Below, piece by piece: positions 18,148 through 26,903 of a stretch of 64,000 bases of DNA; position 1 is the first letter of the stretch, and the number at the start of each line of letters is the position of its first letter. A program made the translations under genes and the position numbers. The stretch is from Pseudomonas benzenivorans (GTDB taxonomy: Bacteria > Pseudomonadota > Gammaproteobacteria > Pseudomonadales > Pseudomonadaceae): assembly GCF_024397895.1 (NCBI RefSeq), contig NZ_CP073346.1, positions 1,860,001-1,924,000 of the forward strand, in the 5' to 3' direction. The notes under the pieces are model-generated. The model made no database searches and was not told the origin of the DNA. It saw only the letters and a list, made by a program, of their open reading frames with translations.

Positions 18148-18261
18148 ACACCCCGTCCGCCCCGGGATTACGCCCGCCAAGCGCCATTATATGGCCACTA
18201 TCCGATGCCGACGCCCAGGAAACGCTATGCTCTTACTCGGCTGCTTTAGTGATTACTTGCC

Positions 18262-19383
18262 ATGACGCCTAGCGATATCCCTCAGGACCCCACGGCCTTT
18301 GCCCACTGGCGCGAAGCTCAGGACCTGCGTGCGCGCTCGCACCTGGCCGGGCTCTATTACCTGGTCGCCTGGCTGCTGGTGTGGATGATGAGCGCCGAGC
18401 CGACCGAGCATCTGGTGTTCGGCTTGGCCGGCACCGCCTGCTTCGGTTCGCTGTTGATCCTGCGCCTGGCGCACCGCTTGCCCGAGCAGAACACCCAGGC
18501 CCTGCTGCAGCGCTGGCTCAATCGCCAGTGGACGCTGATCCTGCTGGGCGCCCTGGCCTGGGGCCTGGCACTGGGCTGGATCATCCACAGCAGCGAGTTC
18601 GAGGAATCGCGCGTCATCGCGATCATGGCCACCATCGCCTTCAGCACCGCCAGCGTCTATCACCTGGCCATGCGCCGCTACCTGTCCATGCTGCTCCTGC
18701 CCCTGCTCTATGCACCCGGACTGCTGGCCCTGCTCCTGGACTGGCATACGCAGCGGGGCCACTTCGTCGCCCTGGTCGCCTACCTCAGCTACCTGGTGCT
18801 CGCCCTCAACCGCAACCGGCAGATGTACCGCGACCACCTGGCCCTGGAACTCAAACTGCTCGAGCAACAGCAGAGCCTGGAACAGCTCAGCCGCACCGAC
18901 AGCCTCACCCAGTTGGGCAACCGCTACCAGTTCAACAGCCTGTTCCCGGTGATGGTGGCCAACGCCCACCGCCAGAGCGAGCCGCTGTCCCTGGTGCTGC
19001 TGGATATCGATTTCTTCAAGCGGATCAACGACGAGTACGGCCACACCTGCGGTGATGCCTGCCTCAGCGCCTTCGCCGAGCGCATGCGCGAGGTGTTCCG
19101 CCGCGACAGCGACGCCTTGCTGCGCCTGGGCGGCGAAGAGTTCGGCGTGCTGATGCCCAACACCCCGCTGGAACAGGCCCGCCAGCTGGCGGAGAGTTTC
19201 CGCCAGGAGCTGATGCAGCAAGGCTTCAACGTACAGGGCAACACCCTGCCGCTGACCGCCAGCCTCGGCGTCGGCTGCTTCGCCCCGGAGCGCGACAGCA
19301 GCGCCGAGGCCTTCTTCAAGCGCGTCGACGACGCCCTCTACCTGGCCAAGGACGCCGGCCGCAACCGCCTGGCCCTGGCCTGA
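18262..19383 (+). CDS. membrane-bound diguanylate cyclase (GGDEF)
   Basis: 373 aa. Six hydrophobic helices (about residues 30-185) precede a GGDEF domain starting TDSLTQLGNRYQF. The active site is RLGGEEF, and an inhibitory I-site RDSD lies five residues before it. The protein should make c-di-GMP from two GTP and be feedback-inhibited. No clear ribosome site precedes the ATG. A -10-like TATGCT lies about 38 bases upstream. The gene is convergent with a chemoreceptor. The membrane part is not a domain I can name. Confidence 0.87.
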   Translation: MTPSDIPQDPTAFAHWREAQDLRARSHLAGLYYLVAWLLVWMMSAEPTEHLVFGLAGTACFGSLLILRLAHRLPEQNTQALLQRWLNRQWTLILLGALAWGLALGWIIHSSEFEESRVIAIMATIAFSTASVYHLAMRRYLSMLLLPLLYAPGLLALLLDWHTQRGHFVALVAYLSYLVLALNRNRQMYRDHLALELKLLEQQQSLEQLSRTDSLTQLGNRYQFNSLFPVMVANAHRQSEPLSLVLLDIDFFKRINDEYGHTCGDACLSAFAERMREVFRRDSDALLRLGGEEFGVLMPNTPLEQARQLAESFRQELMQQGFNVQGNTLPLTASLGVGCFAPERDSSAEAFFKRVDDALYLAKDAGRNRLALA

Positions 19384-19385
19384 GC

Positions 19386-19402
19386 GGGCCGGCAACCGGC
19401 CC
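19386..19402. terminator. convergent hairpin between diguanylate cyclase and chemoreceptor
   Basis: GGGCCGG (19386-19392) and CCGGCCC (19396-19402) form a perfect hairpin with a CAA loop in the 25-base gap between converging genes. Confidence 0.4.
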
Positions 19403-19408
19403 CGAACA

Positions 19409-21340
19409 CTAGAGGCGGAAGCTGCCCATCTGCTTGGCCAGGTCCTCGGCCAGCGCGCTCAGGCTGCGGCAGTCCTCGCGGCAGCTCAGCACTTCCCCGG
19501 CCGTGGCATGGGCCAGGTCGGCGATGCCCTGGACGTTGCGGTTGATCTCCTCGGTCACCGACGACTGCTCCTCGGTCGCCGCGGCCACCTGGGTGTTCAT
19601 GTCGCTGATCTTCTCCACCTGCTCGGTGATGGCGCCGAGCGACTGGCCGGTGCGCTGGCTGGCCTGCACCCCGGTACCGGTGGCGGCCTGACCGGCGTGC
19701 ATCGAGTTGACCGCGGTTTCCGCGCCCTGCTTGAGACGCTGGATCATGTCCTGGATCTCGTCGGTGGAGCTCTGGGTGCGGCTGGCCAGGGTGCGCACCT
19801 CGTCGGCGACCACGGCGAAGCCGCGGCCCATCTCGCCGGCCCGCGCCGCCTCGATGGCGGCGTTGAGGGCCAGCAGGTTGGTCTGCTCGGAGATGCCGCG
19901 GATCACCGCCAGCACCTGGTCGATGGACGCCACCTGACCAGCCAGCTCGCTGACCGCCTCGGCCGCGCCGCCGATGTCGGTGGACATCTTCTCGATGTGG
20001 GCGATCGACTGGCCGACCACCTGACGCGCCCCCTGGGCCTCGTCGCGGGCGCTGTGGGAGGCCTGGGCGGCGCTGCTGGCATTGCGCGCGATCTCCTGCA
20101 CGGTGAGGCCCATCTCGTGCACCGCGGTGGCCACCATGTCGGTCATTTCCTGCTGGCGACCGGCGCGGCCGGCGGTGTTCTCCACCACCTGGGCGACCTG
20201 GCCGACGGCGCTGCGCAGACGCTCGCTGGTGGTCAGCACATCGCCGATCAGACTGCGCTGGCTGCCGATGAAGCGGTTGAAGCCGCGGGCCAGGTCGCCC
20301 AGCTCGTCGGCCCGCGACTCGTCCAGGCGGCGGGTCAGGTCGCCGCCGCCACCGCCGATCTCCACCAGCGCCGCGGTGACCTGGCGGATCGGCCGCACCA
20401 GACCGCGGGCCAGCAGCACCACCAGGCCGAGGAACAGCAGGGCCACGCCCACGCCGATCAGGCTGCTCATCCACAGCGCCTGGCGCGCCTCGGCGTAGAT
20501 CTCCGCCTCGGGAATCTCGCTGACCAGCAACCAGTCCAGCGCCTGCAGCGGCTGGGCGATGGCCAGGAAGGCCTCGCCGTCGCGCTCGAAGCGCAGGGCC
20601 TCGCGGCGCTTGCCGAGCAGGCCGCCGGCCGCCTCGCTGCCGACCAGCTGCGCCAGCTCGCGGCTGTCGTTGAGTTCCGACTGCGGATGCACCTTGACCC
20701 GGCCGTCGGCGCTGACCAGATAGACCCGCCCGGCCTCGCCGAAACGGAAGTCGCGAATCATCTCGGACATGGCGCTGAGGCTGAAGCCGAGGCCGGCCAC
20801 GCCCAGGGTCTTGCCGCCGACCGCGACCCGCTGGTTGATGAACAGGGTCGGCTGGCGGGTGCTCTGATCGATGTCGATATCCAGCGAGCGCTCCTTGCCG
20901 CTGTCGACGAAGCCGTAGAACCAGCCGTTGTCCGCCGGGCCACGGGTCAGGGTGCGCTTGAGCCCCTCGCCGGTGTAGTAGTAGCCGCTGTCCAGGCTGA
21001 CGATAAAGGTGGTCAGGGCCTTCTGCTGCGCCTGCACGCCGGCCAGGTAGCGGGCGAAGGCGTCGCGCTGGGCGGCATCCTCACCGCTGCTCAGCCATTC
21101 CGCCACCAGGCTGTTCTGGGCGATGCCACGCGCCGCAGTGAGCGGCTCGGCGAGCACCCGTTCGAGGTCGTTGCGAATCGCCAGGATGCTCGCCGGCAGC
21201 GCCTCCTCGACCAGGTAGCGCTCGGCCAGGCGATTGACCACTGCGGTATAGATACCCACCACGATGAGGATGCTGGCGAGCAGCGCCGCACCCATGCTGA
21301 GGATCAACTGCCACTGAATACTGCGTTGCCAGAGGCGCAT
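19409..21340 (-). CDS. methyl-accepting chemotaxis protein (dCache type)
   Basis: 643 aa. TM1 is at about residues 12-33, followed by a dCache-like periplasmic domain to about 275, TM2 near 285-310, HAMP, and a signalling domain with the tip [20 protein letters not shown]. The periplasmic part has [19 protein letters not shown] and lacks the Y-x4-R-x-W-Y amino-acid motif found in the other dCache receptor at 4317-6263, so its ligand differs. A CGGGAGAG site precedes the start. An imperfect dyad at 21403-21421 lies upstream. Confidence 0.9.
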   Translation of the reverse strand: MRLWQRSIQWQLILSMGAALLASILIVVGIYTAVVNRLAERYLVEEALPASILAIRNDLERVLAEPLTAARGIAQNSLVAEWLSSGEDAAQRDAFARYLAGVQAQQKALTTFIVSLDSGYYYTGEGLKRTLTRGPADNGWFYGFVDSGKERSLDIDIDQSTRQPTLFINQRVAVGGKTLGVAGLGFSLSAMSEMIRDFRFGEAGRVYLVSADGRVKVHPQSELNDSRELAQLVGSEAAGGLLGKRREALRFERDGEAFLAIAQPLQALDWLLVSEIPEAEIYAEARQALWMSSLIGVGVALLFLGLVVLLARGLVRPIRQVTAALVEIGGGGGDLTRRLDESRADELGDLARGFNRFIGSQRSLIGDVLTTSERLRSAVGQVAQVVENTAGRAGRQQEMTDMVATAVHEMGLTVQEIARNASSAAQASHSARDEAQGARQVVGQSIAHIEKMSTDIGGAAEAVSELAGQVASIDQVLAVIRGISEQTNLLALNAAIEAARAGEMGRGFAVVADEVRTLASRTQSSTDEIQDMIQRLKQGAETAVNSMHAGQAATGTGVQASQRTGQSLGAITEQVEKISDMNTQVAAATEEQSSVTEEINRNVQGIADLAHATAGEVLSCREDCRSLSALAEDLAKQMGSFRL

Positions 21341-21798
21341 GGAGGCTCTCCCGTTGTTATTGTCGGATCACGGACGGTAGTTATTTTGGATACAGCATTG
21401 TGCACAAATTACCGATTTGTGACAGCCATGCTCCTTTATCGACGCCTGCCAGGCAGAGTTGAACGGGACGGGCGGCGGGCCGACGTATGGTTGCCCAGGA
21501 GACCGAGGCGAGCCGCTGAAACAGGCCGGCCATGGGCCGCCAGCGGCGCGCGCGTAAGGCCAGTGGGCGGATTGAGTCGCCCCGGGCCGAGCTGTGCATA
21601 CCGGGGTCGCGACAGCCCCAGGCATGCCCACGCAGCGGGCCTGCCGGGGTGCAATTCTGCGTCGTGCATGGAACAGCAGCAGCGCGCGCGGCGCCCTAAG
21701 CTTGTGCCCCGCCCCAGCACCGAGGCGTCTCTTGCAAGCGCCGGACTCAGGCGCCTGTGCCGGCCCGCACTCACAGACAGGTAACGTCAGGAGACTCC
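21341..21798. other. 458-base divergent intergenic region
   Basis: It lies between the chemoreceptor and azlC. It contains an inverted repeat CACAAAT-N5-ATTTGTG (21403-21421), 63 bases upstream of the chemoreceptor. The remainder, about 21425-21780, shows no convincing gene, promoter or RNA. Confidence 0.5.
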
Positions 21799-22536
21799 AT
21801 GGCCTTTTCCACAAACCCGGCCTTCCGTGCCGGCGCCAAGGCGGTCGCGCCCCTGCTTCCGGGGTTGGTTCCGTTCGGCATGATCGCCGGCATCGCCGCC
21901 ATCGACGCCGGACTGTCCCCCGGGGCCGCCCTGGCCATGTCGTTCGTGATCTTCGCCGGAACGGCGCAGCTGGTGGCCGCGCAGCTGATGGGCCTCGGCA
22001 CCTTGCCGCTGGTCATCATCCTCACCGCCCTGGTCATCAACGCGCGCTTCATCATGTACAGCGCCTCGATCGCCCCGCACTTTCAGGGCCTGAGCGGGCG
22101 TTGGCGCTGGCCCATGGCCTACCTGCTCACCGACCAGGCCTACGCGCTGAGCATCACCCGCTACACCCTCGAGCCCCAGGCCCCGGCCAAGCACCTCTAT
22201 TACCTGGGCGCGGGGCTGCCGTTGTGGCTGGTCTGGGTGGCGTCCTGCGCCGCCGGCATCTTTCTCGGCGCCGGGGTGCCGGCGAGCTGGTCCCTGGAGT
22301 TCACCATCCCGCTGTCCTTCCTGGTGCTGCTGATTCCGTCGATCCGCGACCTGGCGACCCTGGCGGCGGCCCTGGTCGGCGGTGTGGTGGCGGTGGCGGC
22401 GGCCGGCCTGCCCCTCAACCTGGGCCTGTTCCTGGCGGCCGCCAGCGGCATCGCCGCCGGCCTGCTGGTGGAACGGCTGCAGCCGCCCGCCCCGCCGCCC
22501 ATCGACACCCGCCCGCCCGCGAAGGACGCCCAATGA
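21799..22536 (+). CDS. azlC: AzlC family branched-chain amino acid exporter, large subunit
   Basis: 245 aa integral membrane protein starting at 21799 behind CAGGAGA. The AzlC signature includes AGAKAVAPLLPGLVPFGMIAG, FAGTAQLVAAQLMG, INARFIMYSASIAPH and LLTDQAYAL. With AzlD it forms an efflux system for branched-chain amino acids, or analogues, in the inner membrane. It overlaps azlD by four bases. A regulator gene is not adjacent. Confidence 0.9.
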   Translation: MAFSTNPAFRAGAKAVAPLLPGLVPFGMIAGIAAIDAGLSPGAALAMSFVIFAGTAQLVAAQLMGLGTLPLVIILTALVINARFIMYSASIAPHFQGLSGRWRWPMAYLLTDQAYALSITRYTLEPQAPAKHLYYLGAGLPLWLVWVASCAAGIFLGAGVPASWSLEFTIPLSFLVLLIPSIRDLATLAAALVGGVVAVAAAGLPLNLGLFLAAASGIAAGLLVERLQPPAPPPIDTRPPAKDAQ

Positions 22537-22859
22537 CCAGCGACACCACCGCCTGGCTGATCATTCTCGCCATCGGCGTCGGCACCTACGCCCTGCGCCT
22601 GTCGTTCATCGAGCTGCTCGGCCGGGCCAGCCCGCCTCCCTACCTGCAACGCGCCCTGCGTTTCGTCCCGGCCGCGGTGATGGCGGCCCTGGTGCTGCCG
22701 GCCCTGGTCAACCTCGACGGCGCCCGCGACCTGTCCCTGGGCAACGAGCGCCTGCTGGCCGGCGCCCTGGCCGCCTTCGTCGCCTGGCGCACGCGCCAGG
22801 TGTTGCTCACCCTGGCGGTGGGCATGGCCGCACTCTGGTTGCTCCAGGCCTATGCCTGA
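22533..22859 (+). CDS. azlD: AzlD family branched-chain amino acid exporter, small subunit
   Basis: 108 aa with four hydrophobic segments and the AzlD pattern IGVGTYALRLSFIELLGR near the N-terminus and LRFVPAAVMAALVLPAL in the middle. The ATG overlaps the azlC stop (ATGA), giving translational coupling. Its 3' end overlaps the convergent quinone reductase gene by ten bases, with no room for a terminator. Confidence 0.9.
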   Translation: MTSDTTAWLIILAIGVGTYALRLSFIELLGRASPPPYLQRALRFVPAAVMAALVLPALVNLDGARDLSLGNERLLAGALAAFVAWRTRQVLLTLAVGMAALWLLQAYA

Positions 22860-23869
22860 GCCGCCCGGGCCGGCTCGGCGGCCGGGATGTCGACCACCAC
22901 CTTGCCGACCGCCGCCCCGCTCTCCAGGCGCCGGTGCGCCGCCGGCAGCTCGGCCAGATCAAAGCGTTCGGCGTCCAGCAACGGCGTGATCCGCCCGTCA
23001 TCGGCCAGACGCGCCAGTTCCCGGAGGATCTCGCCATGCCGGGCGCGCTCCAGATCGTGCAGCATGGGGATCAGCATGAACACGATATGGAGGCTCAAGC
23101 CCTTGGCGAACGCGGCGCTGAGGTCGTAGCTCTGCCGCGCCACCAGGGTCACCACCTGCCCTTGCGGTCGCGCCGCCTGGATGGCGAGGTTCAGGTTATC
23201 GCCGCCAACCGCATCGAACACCAGGTCGAAACCCAGCCCGTCGGTCAGGCGCTCGACGTAGTCGTCCGGGCCTTCGTCGCGGTACAGCACCACCTCATCG
23301 GCGCCCAACGAACGGGCCACGGCGGCCTTCTTCGGCGTCGACACCACCGCCGAGACGTGGGCGCCGCACGCCTTGGCGATCTGCACGGCGAAGTGACCGA
23401 CGCCACCCGTTGCCCCGTACACCAGCACCCGCTGCCCCGCCCGTACCCGCGCCCGATCCACCAGCCCCTCATAGGCGGTGATCCCCGCCAGGGGCAGCGC
23501 CGCCGCCTGGCGCAGACTCAAACTGGGAGGGCGGCGCGCGAGCAAGTGCACATCGGCCGCGATGTACTCTGCATAGCTGCCGTGCATACCACGCACCCCG
23601 CCGGCGCAGCCGAACACCTGATCGCCGATGGCAAACGCGCTGACGCCAGCGCCCAGCGCCACCACCTCGCCGGCCACATCGGCGCCGAGCACGGCCGGCA
23701 GCTCTGGCCCGAGGGCCGAGCCGTTCAGGCGGATCTTGCAGTCCGCCGGGTTCACGCTGGTGGCGTGCAAGCGCACCAGCACCTCGCCGGGGCCCGGCTG
23801 CGGTTGGGGCCAATCCTGGTAGCTGAACTGCTCGGGTTCGCCCGGCCGATAGAGCACCTGCGCTTTCAT
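22850..23869 (-). CDS. zinc-independent quinone oxidoreductase-type medium-chain dehydrogenase
   Basis: 339 aa. It is an MDR-family protein of the NADPH:quinone reductase type: N-terminal VLVRLHATSVNPADCKIR, NADPH loop VYGATGGVGHFAVQIAKACGA, and DLVFDAVGGDNL. Catalytic and structural zinc cysteines of alcohol dehydrogenases are missing. It probably reduces quinones or enones with NADPH. It is preceded by AGGAGGC and is divergent from a LysR regulator, with a 23-bp inverted repeat between them. Confidence 0.87.
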   Translation of the reverse strand: MKAQVLYRPGEPEQFSYQDWPQPQPGPGEVLVRLHATSVNPADCKIRLNGSALGPELPAVLGADVAGEVVALGAGVSAFAIGDQVFGCAGGVRGMHGSYAEYIAADVHLLARRPPSLSLRQAAALPLAGITAYEGLVDRARVRAGQRVLVYGATGGVGHFAVQIAKACGAHVSAVVSTPKKAAVARSLGADEVVLYRDEGPDDYVERLTDGLGFDLVFDAVGGDNLNLAIQAARPQGQVVTLVARQSYDLSAAFAKGLSLHIVFMLIPMLHDLERARHGEILRELARLADDGRITPLLDAERFDLAELPAAHRRLESGAAVGKVVVDIPAAEPARAAQA

Positions 23870-23902
23870 GGGGATGCCTCCTGGGTTGTTTGCGCCAGTG
23901 TA

Positions 23903-23925
23903 TTAACCTGACAAGAACAGGTTAA
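23903..23925. promoter_or_regulatory. LysR-type operator, TTAACCTG-N7-CAGGTTAA
   Basis: A perfect inverted repeat with 8-base arms and a 7-base spacer sits between the divergent quinone reductase and LysR genes, 34 and 41 bases from their starts. It fits the LysR rule of an interrupted dyad containing T-N11-A. Confidence 0.75.
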
Positions 23926-23965
23926 TCGACCAATATCAGGCAGCTCTGTTCGAGATTATTTGAAA

Positions 23966-24874
23966 ATGAACGAAGACGATCTGCGCCTGTTCCTGCGTAT
24001 AGCCAGCCTCGGCACGCTCAGCGCCGCCGCCCGCGAGGCGCACCTGTCGCCGGCGGTGGTCAGCCACCGCCTGGCCCAGCTGGAGAAACAGTTGGGGGTG
24101 CGACTGTTTCATCGCACCACCCGCGCCCTCAGCCTCAGCGAAGACGGCCGGGTGTTTGCCCGCTACGCGGAAACCCTGGTCGAGACCATGGCCGAGGCGC
24201 GCGCTGCAGTGGCCGCACCGAACCAGCAGCCGAGCGGCTCCCTGCGTGTCACCTGCTCGGCCTCCTTCGGCCGCCAGCACCTGGGACCAGCCCTGGCGGC
24301 CTTTCTCGAGCGCTACCCGAGCCTGAAGGTCGACCTGCAGCTGTCCGACCAGATCGTCGACCTGGTGCAGGACGGCTTCGACCTCGGTATCCGCATCGCC
24401 CCCGTCATCGAGCCGGGCCTGGTCGCCCGCAAGCTGGCCGACAGCACCCGGATACTCTGCGCCGCGCCGCGCTACCTCGCCCGCCACGGCGCGCCAGAAG
24501 TCCCCCGCGACCTGGCCCGGCACCAGTGCCTGGTGCTGCACGAGCAGAACACCTGGACCCTGTGCCACGCCAATGGCGAGAAGTCCGCAGTGCACGTCAG
24601 CGGCCCCCTGCGCAGCAACCACGGCGAAAGCCTGCGCGACGCGTCCCTCAGCGGCCAAGGCATCAGCATCCAGTCGCTGTGGAGCATCCACCGCGAGCTG
24701 GCCGACGGCAGCCTGGTGCCGGTGCTCGCCGATTACCCCCTCGATGCCCAGTCGAGCATCTGGGCGGTCTACCCCAGCGGCCGCCTGCTCGCCGCCAAGG
24801 TGCGCTGCTTTATCGACTTTCTGCTGCAGCGCTGGGCCGATCCGCCCTGGCAGTCCCACGGCCGAACGCCCTGA
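23966..24874 (+). CDS. LysR-family transcriptional regulator
   Basis: 302 aa from the ATG at 23966; a TTG two codons earlier is possible. The N-terminal helix-turn-helix is clear: LRLFLRIASLGTLSAAAREA then LSPAVVSHRLAQLEKQLGVR and LFHRTTRALSLSEDG. The effector domain begins near residue 90 (SGSLRVTCSASFG). It resembles the large LysR group whose members regulate an adjacent divergent oxidoreductase. The dyad at 23903-23925 is the likely binding site for autoregulation and for control of the quinone reductase. Confidence 0.9.
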   Translation: MNEDDLRLFLRIASLGTLSAAAREAHLSPAVVSHRLAQLEKQLGVRLFHRTTRALSLSEDGRVFARYAETLVETMAEARAAVAAPNQQPSGSLRVTCSASFGRQHLGPALAAFLERYPSLKVDLQLSDQIVDLVQDGFDLGIRIAPVIEPGLVARKLADSTRILCAAPRYLARHGAPEVPRDLARHQCLVLHEQNTWTLCHANGEKSAVHVSGPLRSNHGESLRDASLSGQGISIQSLWSIHRELADGSLVPVLADYPLDAQSSIWAVYPSGRLLAAKVRCFIDFLLQRWADPPWQSHGRTP

Positions 24875-24918
24875 CGCCTGCCGCGATGGCGCCCTCAGGT
24901 GGCGGGCCGGCCTGAGTG

Positions 24919-25956
24919 TCAGCCCTCAGGCTCCGAGGCCTTCAACACCGGATGGAACAGGCGACGGTACTGGCTGGGGGTGAGGCCCGTGCAGCGCTTG
25001 AACAACCGGCGAAAGAAGGAAGGGTCGTCGTAGCTGACGGCGGCGCTGATCTCGTCCACCGGCAGCGCGCCGGACTCCAGCAGGCGCTTCGCCTCTTCGA
25101 TCCGCAGGTTCTGCAGGTACTCGATCAGCGAGCTGCCGGTCGCCGCCTTGAAGCGTCGCTTCAGGGTGCGTTCGGGCACTTGCGCCTGCGCGACCACACC
25201 ATGGATCACCCCGCTGGCGCGGAAGTGCTCGGCCAGCCATTCCTCGCAGGCGCGCACCACGTTATCGCCGTGCAGCGTGCGGCGGACCAGGGACTCGTAG
25301 GGCAGCTGGCCCTCGTCGTGCCACTTGAGCAGATAGACCTTGGCCACGCGCAGCGCCTCGCCCGGACTGCTGTGGCGGGCAATGATGTGAATGGCCAGGT
25401 CATGCCAGGAGGTCGTGCCTCCCGCGGTGACGATGCGCGCCGAACTGTTGGCGAACACCAGGTTCGGCTCCGGGCGAAAGCGCACCTCGGGGTAGCGCTT
25501 GCTGAACAGCTCCCGGTAGCCCCAATGGGAGGTGGCCTCACAGCCATCGAGCAGGCCGGTCTCGGCCAGCATGACGGCGCCGGAACAGGCGGAGTAGAGG
25601 GTGGCGCCCGCGGCATACTGGCGGCGGATCCAGGCCATCAGCTCGGGGTAGCGTCCGTGCAGGTCTTCATCGGGGCCCAGCCAGAGTTCGGGGAGGATCA
25701 GGATGCCCGCCCGGGGCTCGTCGGCAACCGCGCAGGCCGGCACCACGGGGATGCCGTTGCCGCAGGTGAAGGGCGCCTCGCAGGGCGAAACGATGTTCAC
25801 CCGGAACAACGGGCGACCCGGCTCCGCGCTGACCAGGTTCTGCCACACCTGCCCCGCCGCCAGCAGCACGTCCACCATGCCGTAGAGGGACGAGCCCGCG
25901 GTCTCGGGAACCGCGACGATCAGGATATCCACAGGCCCCTGTTCTGAACGGTTCAA
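24919..25956 (-). CDS. GlxA-type transcriptional regulator (DJ-1/PfpI-like plus AraC)
   Basis: 345 aa if started at the TTG at 25956, which has a strong GAGGAGG site; a GTG at 25980 is the longer alternative. The N-terminal DJ-1/class I glutamine-amidotransferase-like domain (about 10-190) includes VDILIVAVPETAGSSLYGM and TLYSACSGAVMLAETGLLDG. The C-terminal AraC helix-turn-helix pair (about 225-335) includes VPERTLKRRFKAATGSS and AVSYDDPSFFRRLFKRCTGL. Such proteins regulate amino-acid, betaine or stress genes. It is divergent from an OsmC-like gene, its probable target. Confidence 0.88.
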   Translation of the reverse strand: MNRSEQGPVDILIVAVPETAGSSLYGMVDVLLAAGQVWQNLVSAEPGRPLFRVNIVSPCEAPFTCGNGIPVVPACAVADEPRAGILILPELWLGPDEDLHGRYPELMAWIRRQYAAGATLYSACSGAVMLAETGLLDGCEATSHWGYRELFSKRYPEVRFRPEPNLVFANSSARIVTAGGTTSWHDLAIHIIARHSSPGEALRVAKVYLLKWHDEGQLPYESLVRRTLHGDNVVRACEEWLAEHFRASGVIHGVVAQAQVPERTLKRRFKAATGSSLIEYLQNLRIEEAKRLLESGALPVDEISAAVSYDDPSFFRRLFKRCTGLTPSQYRRLFHPVLKASEPEG

Positions 25957-26078
25957 GGCGGCCTCCTCGCTCGGTGGCACGAATGCCCCTGTTTTGGCCA
26001 GAAGCCATCTTACTGCCGGGTGTTTGCGCGCCTATCGTAGATGCGCCGCTCCAAAAGCCAGCGGCGCCGGAGGACACC

Positions 26079-26660
26079 ATGACAACCCAACAAAGCCAGA
26101 CGCGCAACGGCCTGAACGTGCAGCAGATGGTGCAGACCGTCGAGGCCATCAAGAACGATCCAAGCTTGGCACGTTTCGAGTTCCGCGCACGCAACCAGTG
26201 GATCAACGGCGGCGAGAACCGCTCGACCATCAAGGATTTCTATGGCGCCGGGGCCGAGGACACCTCGCGCAGCGCCTCATTCGAGTTCATCAACGGCGAA
26301 CCGCCGGTGCTGCTCGGCGGCAACGAGGGCGCCAACCCCGTCGAATTCCTGCTCCATGCCCTGGCCGGCTGCGTGACCACCACCACCGTGCTGCACGCCG
26401 CCGCCCGCGGCATCCAGATCCGCAGGCTCTCCACCGAACTGGTAGGCACTATCGACGTGCAGGGCTTGCTCGACCTGAATGCCTCGGTGCCGGTCGGCTA
26501 CGAGCAGATTCGCATCAAGATGGACATCGAGGCCGACTGCAGCGATGCAGAACTGGACGACCTGCTCACGTTCGCCCAGGCGCACTCGCCGGTCTGCAAC
26601 ACCGTTTGCCGGCCGGTGCCGGTGACGGTTGAGCGGGTCAGGCACGCGAAGGCGGCCTGA
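26079..26660 (+). CDS. OsmC/Ohr family protein
   Basis: 193 aa from the ATG at 26079 behind CGGAGGAC. OsmC features are the NPVEFLLHALAGCVTTT segment with the first redox cysteine and the C-terminal HSPVCNTVCRPVPVTV segment with the second. An SFEFINGEPPVLLGGNEGANP segment precedes the first. The family includes thiol peroxidases that reduce organic hydroperoxides. The N-terminal ~60 residues are longer than in short OsmC proteins. It is probably controlled by the divergent GlxA-type regulator. Confidence 0.85.
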   Translation: MTTQQSQTRNGLNVQQMVQTVEAIKNDPSLARFEFRARNQWINGGENRSTIKDFYGAGAEDTSRSASFEFINGEPPVLLGGNEGANPVEFLLHALAGCVTTTTVLHAAARGIQIRRLSTELVGTIDVQGLLDLNASVPVGYEQIRIKMDIEADCSDAELDDLLTFAQAHSPVCNTVCRPVPVTVERVRHAKAA

Positions 26661-26688
26661 TACAAGGGGGGCTATTGGTCGTATCAGG
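26656..26688 (+). repeat. inverted repeat overlapping the OsmC stop
   Basis: CCTGATAC (26656-26663) and GTATCAGG (26681-26688) are perfect arms that include the stop codon. There is no T tract. Confidence 0.4.
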
Positions 26689-26809
26689 TGCGCCGTCTGA
26701 CGCTGCAGTATCGCGTTGCGGCGCTTTGAGAACGGGCAAGGAAAATGGAGCTGGGGACAGGGCTGCTGAACTGCCGGAACAGGCACGAAAATAGAACTGC
26801 CCCCATTCG

Positions 26810-26820
26810 CCCCCCCCCCC
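26810..26820. repeat. C11 homopolymer
   Basis: Eleven consecutive C lie in the gap between the OsmC-like gene and pbpC. The run may vary by slippage or be a sequencing error; no reading frame depends on it. Confidence 0.8.
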
Positions 26821-26903
26821 GCGTTGCAGTGCTTTCCTGATCCCGGACACCGACTCAGTCCATCGGCAATCACCAAGGCGCCGGCGCAACCTTACCCAGA
26901 GCT

